Assembly: GCA_000403035.1 (NCBI GenBank)
Contig: AQSL01000103.1
Coordinates: 1-13,003, forward strand
DNA: 13,003 nt
Origin: Candidatus Latescibacter anaerobius SCGC AAA252-E07
GTDB lineage: Bacteria > Latescibacterota > Latescibacteria > Latescibacterales > Latescibacteraceae
Direction of reading: 5' to 3'
Part shown: piece by piece, positions 6,460 through 13,003 of the stretch
How the letters are laid out: the number at the start of each line of letters is the position of its first letter
Position numbering within the stretch: the stretch's first letter is position 1
Made by a program: the position numbers and the translations under genes
The notes under the pieces: model-generated
Told to the model about the DNA's origin: nothing
The model's database searches: none
Seen by the model: only the letters and a program-made list of their open reading frames with translations

Positions 6460-7482
6460 ATGCGGGCGCTTTATATAATATTATTCTTGTGTATTTTTTC
6501 GTATACTGCCAGAGCAGAAGAAATCAGATTCTTAACATCAAGTTTTAGCCGGGCACGATCCCTCGCAATGGGGAGTGCTTATCATTCACTCATAGATGAT
6601 TTTTCTGCAGGCCTCTATAATCCCGGGGCTTTCAGGCTTAATAACACACGAGGAAACCGTATTTACAGACTTTTTTTCAATCCTGCAGGAATGGCTGTTG
6701 CATTTTATGATTACTCAAAATATGATCTTAATTTTATTGAGGATAACAAACTCACTGTTACCGAGGGATTACTCTCTGCAGCGCTGTTATTTAAGGGCGC
6801 GGTGCTTACAACCCGGCGGCTGGATTTCGGGATAAATCTTGGTGAAGAAATTATAAGTGATTCACGACTCAAACACGGTGAACGTTTTTATTCAATTGAA
6901 GGGAATACTTACGGTTCCTTCAACTCTGCATTTTTTAATTTTAAGATAGCGTCGACGGTTTCACTTGGTATGGCAGGAACGTTGTATAAATCGAGAACCG
7001 AAAGTCAAACAACTTACAAAGGGGGCTACACTTTCGGGGTTCTTTTGAACCCAAATCCAAAATTAAATGTCGGTATAGCGTACAACGATATTCCGGAAGA
7101 ATTTTCAAAGGCACGTTTTTTTCTTGAGAGCATCGAGGGAGGAACCGTAACGGGCGGTATATCATATTATCCTGATGAAAAAACGATTGTTTCGATTGAT
7201 CTCAGAAATCTTAACAAAGAGGATAAACTTGCCTCACGGGAGATACACACCGGATTTGAAAGGATTTTCCGTGAAAGAATTGCATTAAGGGCCGGTTATT
7301 ACAGAAAAAAGCTGGCCAATAATAATGTTTATTCCATAGGTATTGGCATTTTACCGACATGGGGAAAAATCAGTAAATTTGTTAACTCAACACGCAGCGA
7401 CATACTCTCATATACATTGATATCAGAAGAGAACGGTTACAAATGTCGCTGGCACGTCTTTTCACTGTTACTTCGGTATTAA
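6460..7482 (+). CDS. PorV/PorQ-like outer-membrane beta-barrel protein, second
   Basis: 340 residues with a Sec signal peptide (1-19, ending ARA, mature from Glu20). Residues 30-58 (SRARSLAMG...NPGAF) repeat the same N-terminal signature as the gene before it, so the two are distant relatives. Strand-like alternating segments fill the rest, for example LNVGIAYNDI and RIALRAGYYRKKL. The last residues, HVFSLLLRY, end in an aromatic residue, the usual outer-membrane insertion signal read by the Bam machine. ATG 6460 was chosen over an in-frame TTG at 6454 because AGG (6448-6450) is nine bases upstream of it and the resulting signal peptide is normal. It lies ten bases after the previous stop. 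The specific cargo or partner is unknown. A soluble protein is unlikely given the signal peptide and strand pattern. Confidence 0.76.
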   Translation: MRALYIILFLCIFSYTARAEEIRFLTSSFSRARSLAMGSAYHSLIDDFSAGLYNPGAFRLNNTRGNRIYRLFFNPAGMAVAFYDYSKYDLNFIEDNKLTVTEGLLSAALLFKGAVLTTRRLDFGINLGEEIISDSRLKHGERFYSIEGNTYGSFNSAFFNFKIASTVSLGMAGTLYKSRTESQTTYKGGYTFGVLLNPNPKLNVGIAYNDIPEEFSKARFFLESIEGGTVTGGISYYPDEKTIVSIDLRNLNKEDKLASREIHTGFERIFRERIALRAGYYRKKLANNNVYSIGIGILPTWGKISKFVNSTRSDILSYTLISEENGYKCRWHVFSLLLRY

Positions 7483-7486
7483 AAGC

Positions 7487-7492
7487 AGGAGG
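7487..7492 (+). promoter_or_regulatory. Shine-Dalgarno site choosing ATG 7500
   Basis: A perfect AGGAGG lies seven bases before ATG 7500. It rules out the longer reading from ATG 7443, which would overlap the previous gene and put 19 residues ahead of the signal peptide. Confidence 0.85.
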
Positions 7493-7499
7493 AATTGCC

Positions 7500-8249
7500 A
7501 TGAGAAATCTGATGAAGCTTGCGCTGCTGTTTCTGATCATACTTTCTTGTATAGGTTGTTCTATAGGTAAAGTTTCAAATCTCGAGAAAGCGAATAAACA
7601 GCAGCAGAATTATCTCAAGGAACTAATCGGTATGGTAGATCGTAATTCTGCCAGAGTCAAGGAAACAGAAAGTGAACTTGACCAGATTAACCAGAGATTA
7701 ACCGATCTCGAAAATAGAACCGCCGTAACACAAACCGATAAAAACGCAGAAATCCAGGAAATCAAAGAAAATATCTCTTTTGTGAGCGATCAATTATCAC
7801 GAATAGATAAATCAATGCAAACCCAGAGACCACGTCCGATCCCACAAGGCACAAGCGCTTTTAAGCCGGGTGGTTTCAATGTAAGCACATCTTACAGCGC
7901 GGCGCTTGACAGTTACAAAGCAAAACGTTACGAAGAGGCAATAAGCGGGTTCAAAGAGGTTTTGACCGTATCGCCACAATCGACCCTTGCAGATAATGCA
8001 CAGTACTGGATTGGGGAATGTTACGATGCCATAGGAAATTATGACCAGGCATTAAGCGCTTTCAACAAGGTCTTTGATTATCCGGAGAGTAATAAGCATT
8101 CCGATGCACAGGTTAAGATCGGATTAGTATATGTCAAGCTAGGTAAACTGGATCTGGCAAAGGAAGAATTTAAAGCTGTTATCGACAACTTTCCCGATAC
8201 AAATGCTGCCAGCATCGCAACTTCACAACTCGGCAAACTGGGAGAGTAA
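7500..8249 (+). CDS. CpoB/YbgF-like lipoprotein with coiled coil and TPRs
   Basis: 249 residues. A short signal (MRNLMKLALLF...) ends in cysteines at 17 and 20, with lipidation at either. Residues 21-115 form a coiled coil rich in Glu, Lys, Asn and Gln, followed by a Pro-rich linker (RPRPIPQG). The C-terminal 120 residues hold about three tetratricopeptide repeats (YKAKRYEEAISGFKEVL, NYDQALSAFNKVF, KLDLAKEEFKAVI). This order and length match CpoB/YbgF, which in E. coli (263 residues) links the Tol-Pal system to peptidoglycan synthesis at division. E. coli CpoB is a soluble periplasmic protein, so the lipid anchor differs. No tol or pal gene is nearby; it sits instead between outer-membrane proteins and BamD, which may point to a role in barrel assembly. 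The domain call is firm, the cellular role less so. Confidence 0.85.
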   Translation: MRNLMKLALLFLIILSCIGCSIGKVSNLEKANKQQQNYLKELIGMVDRNSARVKETESELDQINQRLTDLENRTAVTQTDKNAEIQEIKENISFVSDQLSRIDKSMQTQRPRPIPQGTSAFKPGGFNVSTSYSAALDSYKAKRYEEAISGFKEVLTVSPQSTLADNAQYWIGECYDAIGNYDQALSAFNKVFDYPESNKHSDAQVKIGLVYVKLGKLDLAKEEFKAVIDNFPDTNAASIATSQLGKLGE

Positions 8250-8884
8250 TGATTTTGCTTTATTGCCGTAAAGGCCTCATTCACCTGGCTTATGTAGTGC
8301 TCTTAACCGGATGTCTAAGCTGTAGTAATGCCTTTCGGAGTAACGAACAGTTTCAAAGTGATATTCCACCATCAAACTTACATGTCGGGGAAAAGGCGAT
8401 TACATCGGCTCTTGTAAATTCAGAGATTCCCGAAGGGTATGGCACTGAAGTTGTATGTATTGTGGATGGTGAAGGCAAAGCTGACAAACTCCTGGAGATA
8501 AGCGCCTCAGAATTTCTTTTGAGTCATGGGTACAAAATTTTTACAAAAAAGCAATTAACACCTGTATTCAGATTCAGTCTGGATACGCTTTATGTGAATC
8601 TGGACATAAAGCGCTCGGAACATGAGGGGAAAGTGATACAGAGATATTCTGAAGCACGTGTCAGCGCGGTTTTTCACACATCATCCGGAAATAAGGAAGT
8701 TTACATGGGCCGTGGAACCCACGAAGATTCGTTTCCATGTACGATGCTGGATACTGTAGGACACAATGAATCGTTTGTAACATTTTTTTCTGCAAATGAG
8801 AAGATTACGGAAAGGGTAAAACCCTTTTTACTTGGTATTGGCATGTCGACATTACTCTGGTTGCTTTATTCTTATCGAGGGTAA
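8249..8884 (+). CDS. Lipoprotein of unknown function with C-terminal membrane segment
   Basis: 211 residues that I do not recognise as a named family. The signal ends in lipobox LTGC, so Cys22 is the likely lipid anchor. The middle (about 45-180) has mixed alpha/beta character: a predicted helix (EKAITSALVN), a strand (EVVCIVDG), a second helix (LLEISASEFLLSHG), then several strand-like stretches ending in a Gly-rich turn (YMGRGTHED). Residues 190-211 (PFLLGIGMSTLLWLLYSY) form a hydrophobic segment long enough to cross a membrane, which is odd in a lipoprotein. The ATG shares one base with the TAA of the gene before (TAATG), so translation is probably coupled; GGGAG (8240-8244) lies four bases upstream. 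It stands between the CpoB-like protein and BamD, so a helper role in the envelope is a reasonable guess. Confidence 0.75.
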   Translation: MILLYCRKGLIHLAYVVLLTGCLSCSNAFRSNEQFQSDIPPSNLHVGEKAITSALVNSEIPEGYGTEVVCIVDGEGKADKLLEISASEFLLSHGYKIFTKKQLTPVFRFSLDTLYVNLDIKRSEHEGKVIQRYSEARVSAVFHTSSGNKEVYMGRGTHEDSFPCTMLDTVGHNESFVTFFSANEKITERVKPFLLGIGMSTLLWLLYSYRG

Positions 8885-8885
8885 C

Positions 8886-9677
8886 ATGATTCGAGGTTGT
8901 ATGAGTAAGGGTAAATATACATTTCTTTTTATATTTATATTAATCTGTTTCGTTTCCGGGTGTTCATCTTCTATCAGACAGGAGACGGATAACGAACAAT
9001 TCTATTTCCAGCGCGGCATGAATTACATGGAAAAAAAAGATTATGTCAAGGCAATTGCTGATTTTCAGACAGTTGTAGAATCATATCAGGGTTCCAGAAT
9101 AATCGACGAGGTTCAGTACATGCTTGCCCAAGCGCATTTCATGAATGAGGATTACCTGACTGCTGCCTATGAATACGAACGTGTTTATATGGATTATCCC
9201 TCGAGCAAGTACGTTCCCGATGCAAGATTCAAGAGAGCCTTATGTTATTATAATGAATCCCCAAAGGCAGATCTGGATCAGGATAATACCTTACTTGCTA
9301 TGGATGATTTTAACCGGTTTATCGATAATTATCCACGTCATGAATATGTGGCCGAAGCCCAGAAATATATCGATGAACTCAGGGCAAAACTTGCTTATAA
9401 AGTATACAGAGCAGCCGAATTATACAGGAAACTCAAGAAGTACGATGCGGCTCTTTTGTACTACAGATTTGTCATACAGGATTACCCGAGGACTATCTGG
9501 GCAAACGAAGCCCGATATGGAATGGGTCTTATATATTTGAAGCAGAAGAATTTTGAAAAAGCGCAGGAGATGTTCAAGTTTTTGATTAATACAAATACGA
9601 GAAAAGATATTCAAAATCGAGCATCAGAAAAGTTATCCGACATTGAAAAACGAATCAGCCGTAAAAAGAGTAACTAA
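8886..9677 (+). CDS. bamD: Outer-membrane assembly lipoprotein BamD (YfiO/ComL family)
   Basis: 263 residues, close to E. coli BamD (245). BamD is a periplasmic-side lipoprotein of the Bam complex that recognises and inserts beta-barrels with BamA. The signal ends in lipobox VSGC with Cys26 lipidated. From about residue 36 to the end, tetratricopeptide repeats follow each other, the first being FYFQRGMNYMEKKDYVKAIADF, and include AQAHFMNEDYLTAAYEYERV and YRKLKKYDAALLYYRFVI, with the usual inter-repeat phrase YPSSKYVPDARF. ATG 8886 is preceded by GAGGG at four bases; ATG 8901 with GAGG is an alternative five codons shorter, and both leave a good signal. It starts one base after the previous stop, and its 3' end overlaps nadD by 35 bases. 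Its likely clients include the two barrels of this operon. A generic TPR lipoprotein is the main alternative. Confidence 0.86.
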   Translation: MIRGCMSKGKYTFLFIFILICFVSGCSSSIRQETDNEQFYFQRGMNYMEKKDYVKAIADFQTVVESYQGSRIIDEVQYMLAQAHFMNEDYLTAAYEYERVYMDYPSSKYVPDARFKRALCYYNESPKADLDQDNTLLAMDDFNRFIDNYPRHEYVAEAQKYIDELRAKLAYKVYRAAELYRKLKKYDAALLYYRFVIQDYPRTIWANEARYGMGLIYLKQKNFEKAQEMFKFLINTNTRKDIQNRASEKLSDIEKRISRKKSN

Positions 9678-10260
9678 AAGCATAGGCCTATTCGGCGGCA
9701 CATTTGATCCGGTTCATTACGGACACCTGATAATTGCCGAAAGCATCCGTGAGCAGGCAGGCCTTGATATTGTGACATTCATTCCCGCGGCAAATCCTCC
9801 GCATAAACACTATGAACTCATGTTTGATGCAAAACAGCGTTTCGACATGCTGTCGAATGCAGTCAGGGATAATCCCAAGTTCAGCATATCAGACATCGAA
9901 ATACAGCGTGAGGGCCCATCCTTTACCATAGATACTATTCGCACAATAAAACGCGAACTCCCCTCAGAAACCAAACTTTCATTCATCGTAGGCAAGGATA
10001 ATCTCTACGAACTGGAAACATGGAAAGAAACAAAAGCAATCCTGGAGGAATGCACAATCCTTGCTGCCGATAGAGTATGTGAAAAAAAACACGACATTCC
10101 TGACTGGATGAGATCAAAGGTTGTTTTCATAAAAGTGCCGCTCATCGAAATATCCTCTTCCGAGATCAGAAAAAGAATCAGGGAGGGAAAAAGCATTCGA
10201 TATCTTCTTCCTGATGTGGTGGCGGACAGTATTGAAAAAGGAATGGGAAGTCGAGAGTAA
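9643..10260 (+). CDS. nadD: Nicotinate-nucleotide adenylyltransferase
   Basis: Cytoplasmic enzyme of NAD+ synthesis: nicotinate mononucleotide plus ATP gives nicotinate adenine dinucleotide and pyrophosphate. The 205 residues match the family. IGLFGGTFDPVHYGHL (14-29) holds the nucleotide-binding GGTFDPxHxGH motif, PAANPPHK follows near 50, FIVGKDN lies mid-protein, and ISSSEIRKRI (about 170-179) is the C-terminal ISSTxIR-type motif. The start is uncertain. TTG 9643 is the only usual start codon before the conserved region; it lies inside the end of bamD, lacks a clear Shine-Dalgarno site and adds about 11 residues ahead of the usual N-terminus. Coupling to bamD translation would explain this. 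nadD often lies beside rsfS (ybeB), which is absent here; the gene that follows belongs to an inserted toxin-antitoxin pair. No convincing terminator was seen after it. Confidence 0.95.
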   Translation: MKNESAVKRVTKSIGLFGGTFDPVHYGHLIIAESIREQAGLDIVTFIPAANPPHKHYELMFDAKQRFDMLSNAVRDNPKFSISDIEIQREGPSFTIDTIRTIKRELPSETKLSFIVGKDNLYELETWKETKAILEECTILAADRVCEKKHDIPDWMRSKVVFIKVPLIEISSSEIRKRIREGKSIRYLLPDVVADSIEKGMGSRE

Positions 10261-10408
10261 AAAATAACCGCGGACAAACACCATTATATTCAGATACATG
10301 TAATATTTTGCAAATTTGTTGAAAGTTGAAACCTTAGATTTTGAACTTTTTGACTTTGAAATAGGTAAAGTAAGAAAACGGGTGTATCTAAGAAAAATCA
10401 TATTTTCG

Positions 10409-10436
10409 TTGCGATTTATTGATTTTATACTATAAT
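10409..10436 (+). promoter_or_regulatory. Sigma70-type promoter of the mntA-hepT pair
   Basis: TTGCGA (10409-10414) and a perfect TATAAT (10431-10436) are 16 bases apart, in very AT-rich DNA. The transcript would start near 10443, about 54 bases before the ATG. TTTATATACATAAA (10438-10451), an imperfect palindrome at the start site, might be an autoregulatory operator. The rest of the gap 10261-10408 holds AAAGTT/AACTTT inverted runs and no gene. Confidence 0.6.
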
Positions 10437-10496
10437 ATTTATATACATAAACTCATTAAACTAAATGAACAAAACAGGTACGATTGATTTACACTG

Positions 10497-10778
10497 ATGA
10501 ACCTTGATAACTTAAAAAAACTTATAGTTCCCGTTCTTCTAAAAAACGAAGTCATAAGAGCCGGTATTTTCGGTTCTTATGCAACAGGCGAACATTATGA
10601 TAAGAGCGATATTGATATACTTATTGATCTTGTCGAGGGAAAAAGTCTTCTCGACCTGGCAGGAATAAAGATTGAACTTGAAGAAGTCACAGGTAAAAAA
10701 GTCGATGTAATTACTTATGATTCAATTTATCCAAAATTGAGAAAAGAAATTCTTGAAGAGGAAATTGAAATTATATGA
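10497..10778 (+). CDS. mntA: MntA-type minimal nucleotidyltransferase antitoxin
   Basis: 93-residue cytoplasmic protein of the pol-beta nucleotidyltransferase superfamily. G26-S27, ten residues, then D38-I-D40 fits the GSX10DXD motif exactly, and D70 (KKVDVITY) is the expected third metal-binding acidic residue, so the active site looks intact. In the characterised Shewanella pair, MntA neutralises its HEPN partner HepT by adding AMP groups to a tyrosine next to the HepT active site. The stop overlaps the following start as ATGA, the usual tight coupling. No Shine-Dalgarno site was found at a normal distance. The order here is antitoxin first, whereas in Shewanella the toxin gene comes first. 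Base composition is AT-rich compared with nadD and polA, consistent with an acquired module. Confidence 0.9.
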   Translation: MNLDNLKKLIVPVLLKNEVIRAGIFGSYATGEHYDKSDIDILIDLVEGKSLLDLAGIKIELEEVTGKKVDVITYDSIYPKLRKEILEEEIEII

Positions 10779-11113
10779 TCAAGAACCCGAAAATTTTCCT
10801 TGAACATATTTTAGAATGTATAGAACTTATTGAATTCTATACTGATAACAAAAAAGAAGAGGATTTTATAGTTTCTTTATTGCTTCAAGATGCAGTAATC
10901 CGAAGAATTGAAATTATCGGTGAAGCGGTAAAAAATTTACCTGATGAAGTTAAATCAAAAAATCCTCATATTCCATGGAAAAAGATTGCAGGAATGAGGG
11001 ATTTACTAATTCATGAATATTTTGGAGTAGACAATAAATTAACATGGAGTGTTGTTAGAAAGGACATTCCGGAATTAAAGAAAAATATAGAAAAAATCTT
11101 ATTAAACAATTAG
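10775..11113 (+). CDS. hepT: HepT-type HEPN toxin (DUF86 family)
   Basis: 112-residue all-alpha HEPN protein, partner of the nucleotidyltransferase before it. The RX4HXY motif is complete: R75, H80 and Y82 in MRDLLIHEYFG, preceded by the family phrase WKKIAGM (68-74) and by IRRIEIIGEAVKNLP near residue 42. Arg and His are the predicted ribonuclease residues, and Tyr82 is the equivalent of the tyrosine that MntA modifies in Shewanella HepT. Free HepT would be expected to cut RNA and stop growth. The pair may guard against plasmids or phages. It starts inside the mntA stop codon, so both are translated together. No damage is seen in the frame, so the module is likely functional. Confidence 0.9.
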   Translation: MIKNPKIFLEHILECIELIEFYTDNKKEEDFIVSLLLQDAVIRRIEIIGEAVKNLPDEVKSKNPHIPWKKIAGMRDLLIHEYFGVDNKLTWSVVRKDIPELKKNIEKILLNN

Positions 11114-11153
11114 TTTTGAATACATTAAATTAAATAATACAAATGCTTTTTGC

Positions 11154-11158
11154 GGGAG
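11154..11158 (+). promoter_or_regulatory. Shine-Dalgarno site of the truncated restriction-like gene
   Basis: GGGAG lies seven bases before ATG 11166, so the remnant keeps a working translation start. No site of similar quality precedes polA. Confidence 0.6.
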
Positions 11159-11165
11159 AAACGCA

Positions 11166-11342
11166 ATGATAGAAACCATTGAGGATATCCGCATAAAATT
11201 ACAGAATGATACATATAAGAATGAAGAACATGTTAGATTTTCACTTGTTGCACGTATACTACAGAAATTGGAATGGGATTTGTGGAATAGAAAAACAATA
11301 CTACCAATATGCCTGAAAAAAACAAAACACTCTACCTCATAG
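11166..11342 (+). pseudogene. N-terminal remnant of a restriction (HsdR N-terminal-like) protein
   Basis: A 58-codon frame begins with ATG behind GGGAG. Residues 1-43 (IEDIRIKL..., YKNEEHVRFSLVARILQKL, EWDLWN) look like the beginning of proteins with the type I restriction HsdR N-terminal domain, which usually open with an IxxIRxKL helix, a (N)E..VR block and L.WD.(W/Y)N. Such proteins normally continue for hundreds of residues with the nuclease motifs; here similarity stops after Trp-Asn, and the last 15 residues run into the polA start in another frame. It is therefore most simply a gene cut by deletion. It overlaps polA by 34 bases. A real small protein, perhaps serving to couple translation into polA, cannot be excluded. 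The family call rests on pattern recognition only. Confidence 0.6.
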
Positions 11343-13003
11343 ACGGCACAGCCCTTGTATACAGGGCTTTTTTTGCGTTTATCAATAATCCCCTCATCAA
11401 TTCAAAAGGGGAAAATACTTCAGCCGCTTTCGGTTTTACCACTATCCTTCTCAATCTTATCCGTGACAACTCCCCCGATTATATCTCGGTGGCATTCGAT
11501 ACGGGCAAACCCACCTTTCGTCATGAAATGTACAAAGAGTACAAGGCTACCCGTCAAAAAATGCCGCATGAACTCATCGACCAGGTTCCGAGAGTAAAAG
11601 AAGCTGTTGAAGCGTTGGGTATTCATCAGATTGAACTGGACGGATACGAAGCCGATGATGTAATCGGAACACTCGCTCTTTATGGCGCACAAAAAGGGTT
11701 CGAGGTCTTTATGGTAACCGGCGACAAGGATTTCATGCAGCTTATCGGTCCCGGAATTTCAATGTATAATCCCTCGAAAAACGAACTCATTCAGGTGGAA
11801 CAAGTTAAAGAAAAGTATGGTGTTCCTCCTGAAAAAATTATCGATCTTATGGGACTCATGGGGGATTCATCAGACAATGTACCCGGTATTCCAAGGGTGG
11901 GTGAAAAAACAGCTGTCGAACTCCTCAAACAGTTCGGTTCTCTCGACAGTGCACTCGAACACTGCGATGAGATTTCCAAACCTTCTATTCGCACCAGTGT
12001 GGATGAGAACCGTGACCTTGCACTTCTCTCAAGGAGACTTGTCACCATCAAGACCGATGTACCGGTCGAGATCGATCTGAAAAATCTCAGATATGATGGT
12101 ATTGCCAAAGAAACAGCCCGTGCATTTTTCCGTGAAATGGAGTTCACCCGTCTTTTAAATTCACTGAAAGATGAGAAAGAAATGCAACCCAATGAGGTCA
12201 CAATAGTTATTCCATCAAACGTGGACAGATTCTTCGATGTCCTTTCAGACTATAAGGATATCGCGGTCGATCTTGAAACGACATCGCTCGATGTCATGAT
12301 TGCTGAAATAGTGGGTATTTCCATTGCTGCCGGCGAATTATTATGGTATTTGCCCTTTGGACATAAGGACGGCGAAAACCTCAATCCTGAGAACGTTTTC
12401 CCGAGACTGAAAGCGGTACTGAACAATTCAAACGTAAGCAAAACCGGTCATAATGCAAAGTATGACGCAATAATTCTCAAGCGAAACGGTTTTGAAATAA
12501 CTCCCTTTGCTTTTGATACCATGCTCGCCGCGTATGTCCTCGATCCCGGAAGCAGGGGGTATGCACTCTCCAAGCTTGCCGATGAACACCTCAACCGTCA
12601 GATGCAGTCCATAACAGAACTCATCGGAAAGGGCAAAAATCAAAGGTCTTTCGCCGAGGTTGATATTGAACGTGCTGCAAACTATTCGGGCGATGATGCC
12701 GATGTCACTTTGCGGTTGAAGTCTGTATTCGCCCCGCGTCTTGAAAAAGAGGGGCTGAAGAAACTTTTTGAAGATGTGGAAATGCCGCTTATGGAAGTTT
12801 TAATGGATATGGAAATGAACGGAGTATGTCTTGATGTGTCATTTCTCAACGAAATGTCGAAAGAACTTTCTCTCATGATAGAAAACTATGCAGGACAGAT
12901 TTACGATATTGCCGGTGAGGAATTTAATATTAATTCGCCCAAGCAGCTCGGTGAAATTCTCTTTGATAAAATCGGTTTGAAACCCATCCGCAAGAGCAAG
13001 ACC
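11309..13003 (+). CDS. polA: DNA polymerase I, 5' part (runs off window)
   Basis: First 565 codons of DNA polymerase I, the repair and primer-removal polymerase. The 5'-3' exonuclease domain is complete: YLIDGTALVYRAFFAF (9-24), DGYEADDV (111-118), TGDKDFMQL (137-145) and GDSSDNVPGIPRVGEKTA (185-202, helix-hairpin-helix). The 3'-5' exonuclease domain follows with all acidic residues kept: D321 and E323 in VDLETT, D386 in GHNAKYD, and Y459 and D463 in YSGDDAD. These match E. coli D355, E357, D424, Y497 and D501, so proofreading should be active; many bacterial Pol I proteins have lost it. The polymerase domain has just begun (MEMNGVCLD, INSPKQLGEILF) when the sequence ends. ATG 11309 fits the family N-terminus, but no clear Shine-Dalgarno site precedes it, and the region just upstream is the restriction-gene remnant, so the native upstream region may have been lost. 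Confidence 0.97.
   Translation, partial: MPEKNKTLYLIDGTALVYRAFFAFINNPLINSKGENTSAAFGFTTILLNLIRDNSPDYISVAFDTGKPTFRHEMYKEYKATRQKMPHELIDQVPRVKEAVEALGIHQIELDGYEADDVIGTLALYGAQKGFEVFMVTGDKDFMQLIGPGISMYNPSKNELIQVEQVKEKYGVPPEKIIDLMGLMGDSSDNVPGIPRVGEKTAVELLKQFGSLDSALEHCDEISKPSIRTSVDENRDLALLSRRLVTIKTDVPVEIDLKNLRYDGIAKETARAFFREMEFTRLLNSLKDEKEMQPNEVTIVIPSNVDRFFDVLSDYKDIAVDLETTSLDVMIAEIVGISIAAGELLWYLPFGHKDGENLNPENVFPRLKAVLNNSNVSKTGHNAKYDAIILKRNGFEITPFAFDTMLAAYVLDPGSRGYALSKLADEHLNRQMQSITELIGKGKNQRSFAEVDIERAANYSGDDADVTLRLKSVFAPRLEKEGLKKLFEDVEMPLMEVLMDMEMNGVCLDVSFLNEMSKELSLMIENYAGQIYDIAGEEFNINSPKQLGEILFDKIGLKPIRKSKT

Noticed and set aside
7443..7499. N-terminal extension of the CpoB-like gene from ATG 7443
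   Set aside because: It overlaps the previous gene and would bury the signal peptide; AGGAGG points to ATG 7500.
10261..10408. Terminator or small gene in the gap after nadD
   Set aside because: Only short AT-rich inverted runs are seen, with no GC-rich stem followed by a T-run. The minus-strand frames overlapping here have no motif and start context is poor.
11791..12201. 136-residue minus-strand frame inside polA
   Set aside because: It is antisense to conserved exonuclease motifs of polA and its Ser-rich composition is typical of a shadow frame.

Overview
The window looks like chromosomal DNA of a Gram-negative, diderm bacterium. It encodes a BamD-like outer-membrane assembly lipoprotein, a CpoB/YbgF-like periplasmic protein, two predicted outer-membrane beta-barrels and two other lipoproteins. 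The barrels carry the N-terminal signature of the PorV/UPF0164/FadL-like group, which is frequent in the FCB (Fibrobacterota-Chlorobiota-Bacteroidota) superphylum and related candidate phyla, so I lean towards such a lineage. No rRNA or marker phylogeny is available here, so this is an inference. Several starts are TTG or GTG. All genes I can support lie on the + strand.

Region 1 (1-3899) holds two paralogous sodium/solute symporters of the SGLT type. The first is enclosed by two copies, in opposite orientation, of a roughly 135-base palindromic intergenic repeat (22-155 and 2154-2290). Each copy contains a sigma70-like promoter that points away from the enclosed gene. The right-hand copy appears to supply both promoter and ribosome binding site to the second symporter.

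Region 2 (3900-10260) starts with an intergenic stretch containing a third, smaller stem-loop and a near-consensus promoter (4069-4097). A tight run of seven genes follows, with gaps or overlaps of a few bases: a surface lipoprotein with two similar beta domains, two PorV-like outer-membrane proteins, a lipidated CpoB-like coiled-coil/TPR protein, an unknown lipoprotein with an extra C-terminal membrane segment, BamD, and nadD. Most of this looks like a cell-envelope operon that ends in the NAD biosynthesis enzyme NadD.

Region 3 (10261-11342) is AT-rich and accessory in character. It carries a MntA-HepT (nucleotidyltransferase antitoxin/HEPN toxin) pair behind its own promoter, then a 58-codon remnant resembling the N-terminus of a restriction-type (HsdR N-terminal-like) protein.

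Region 4 (11309-13003) is the 5' part of polA. It covers the 5'-3' exonuclease and proofreading 3'-5' exonuclease domains and runs off the end of the window. No RNA genes, CRISPR arrays, transposase genes or phage genes were seen.
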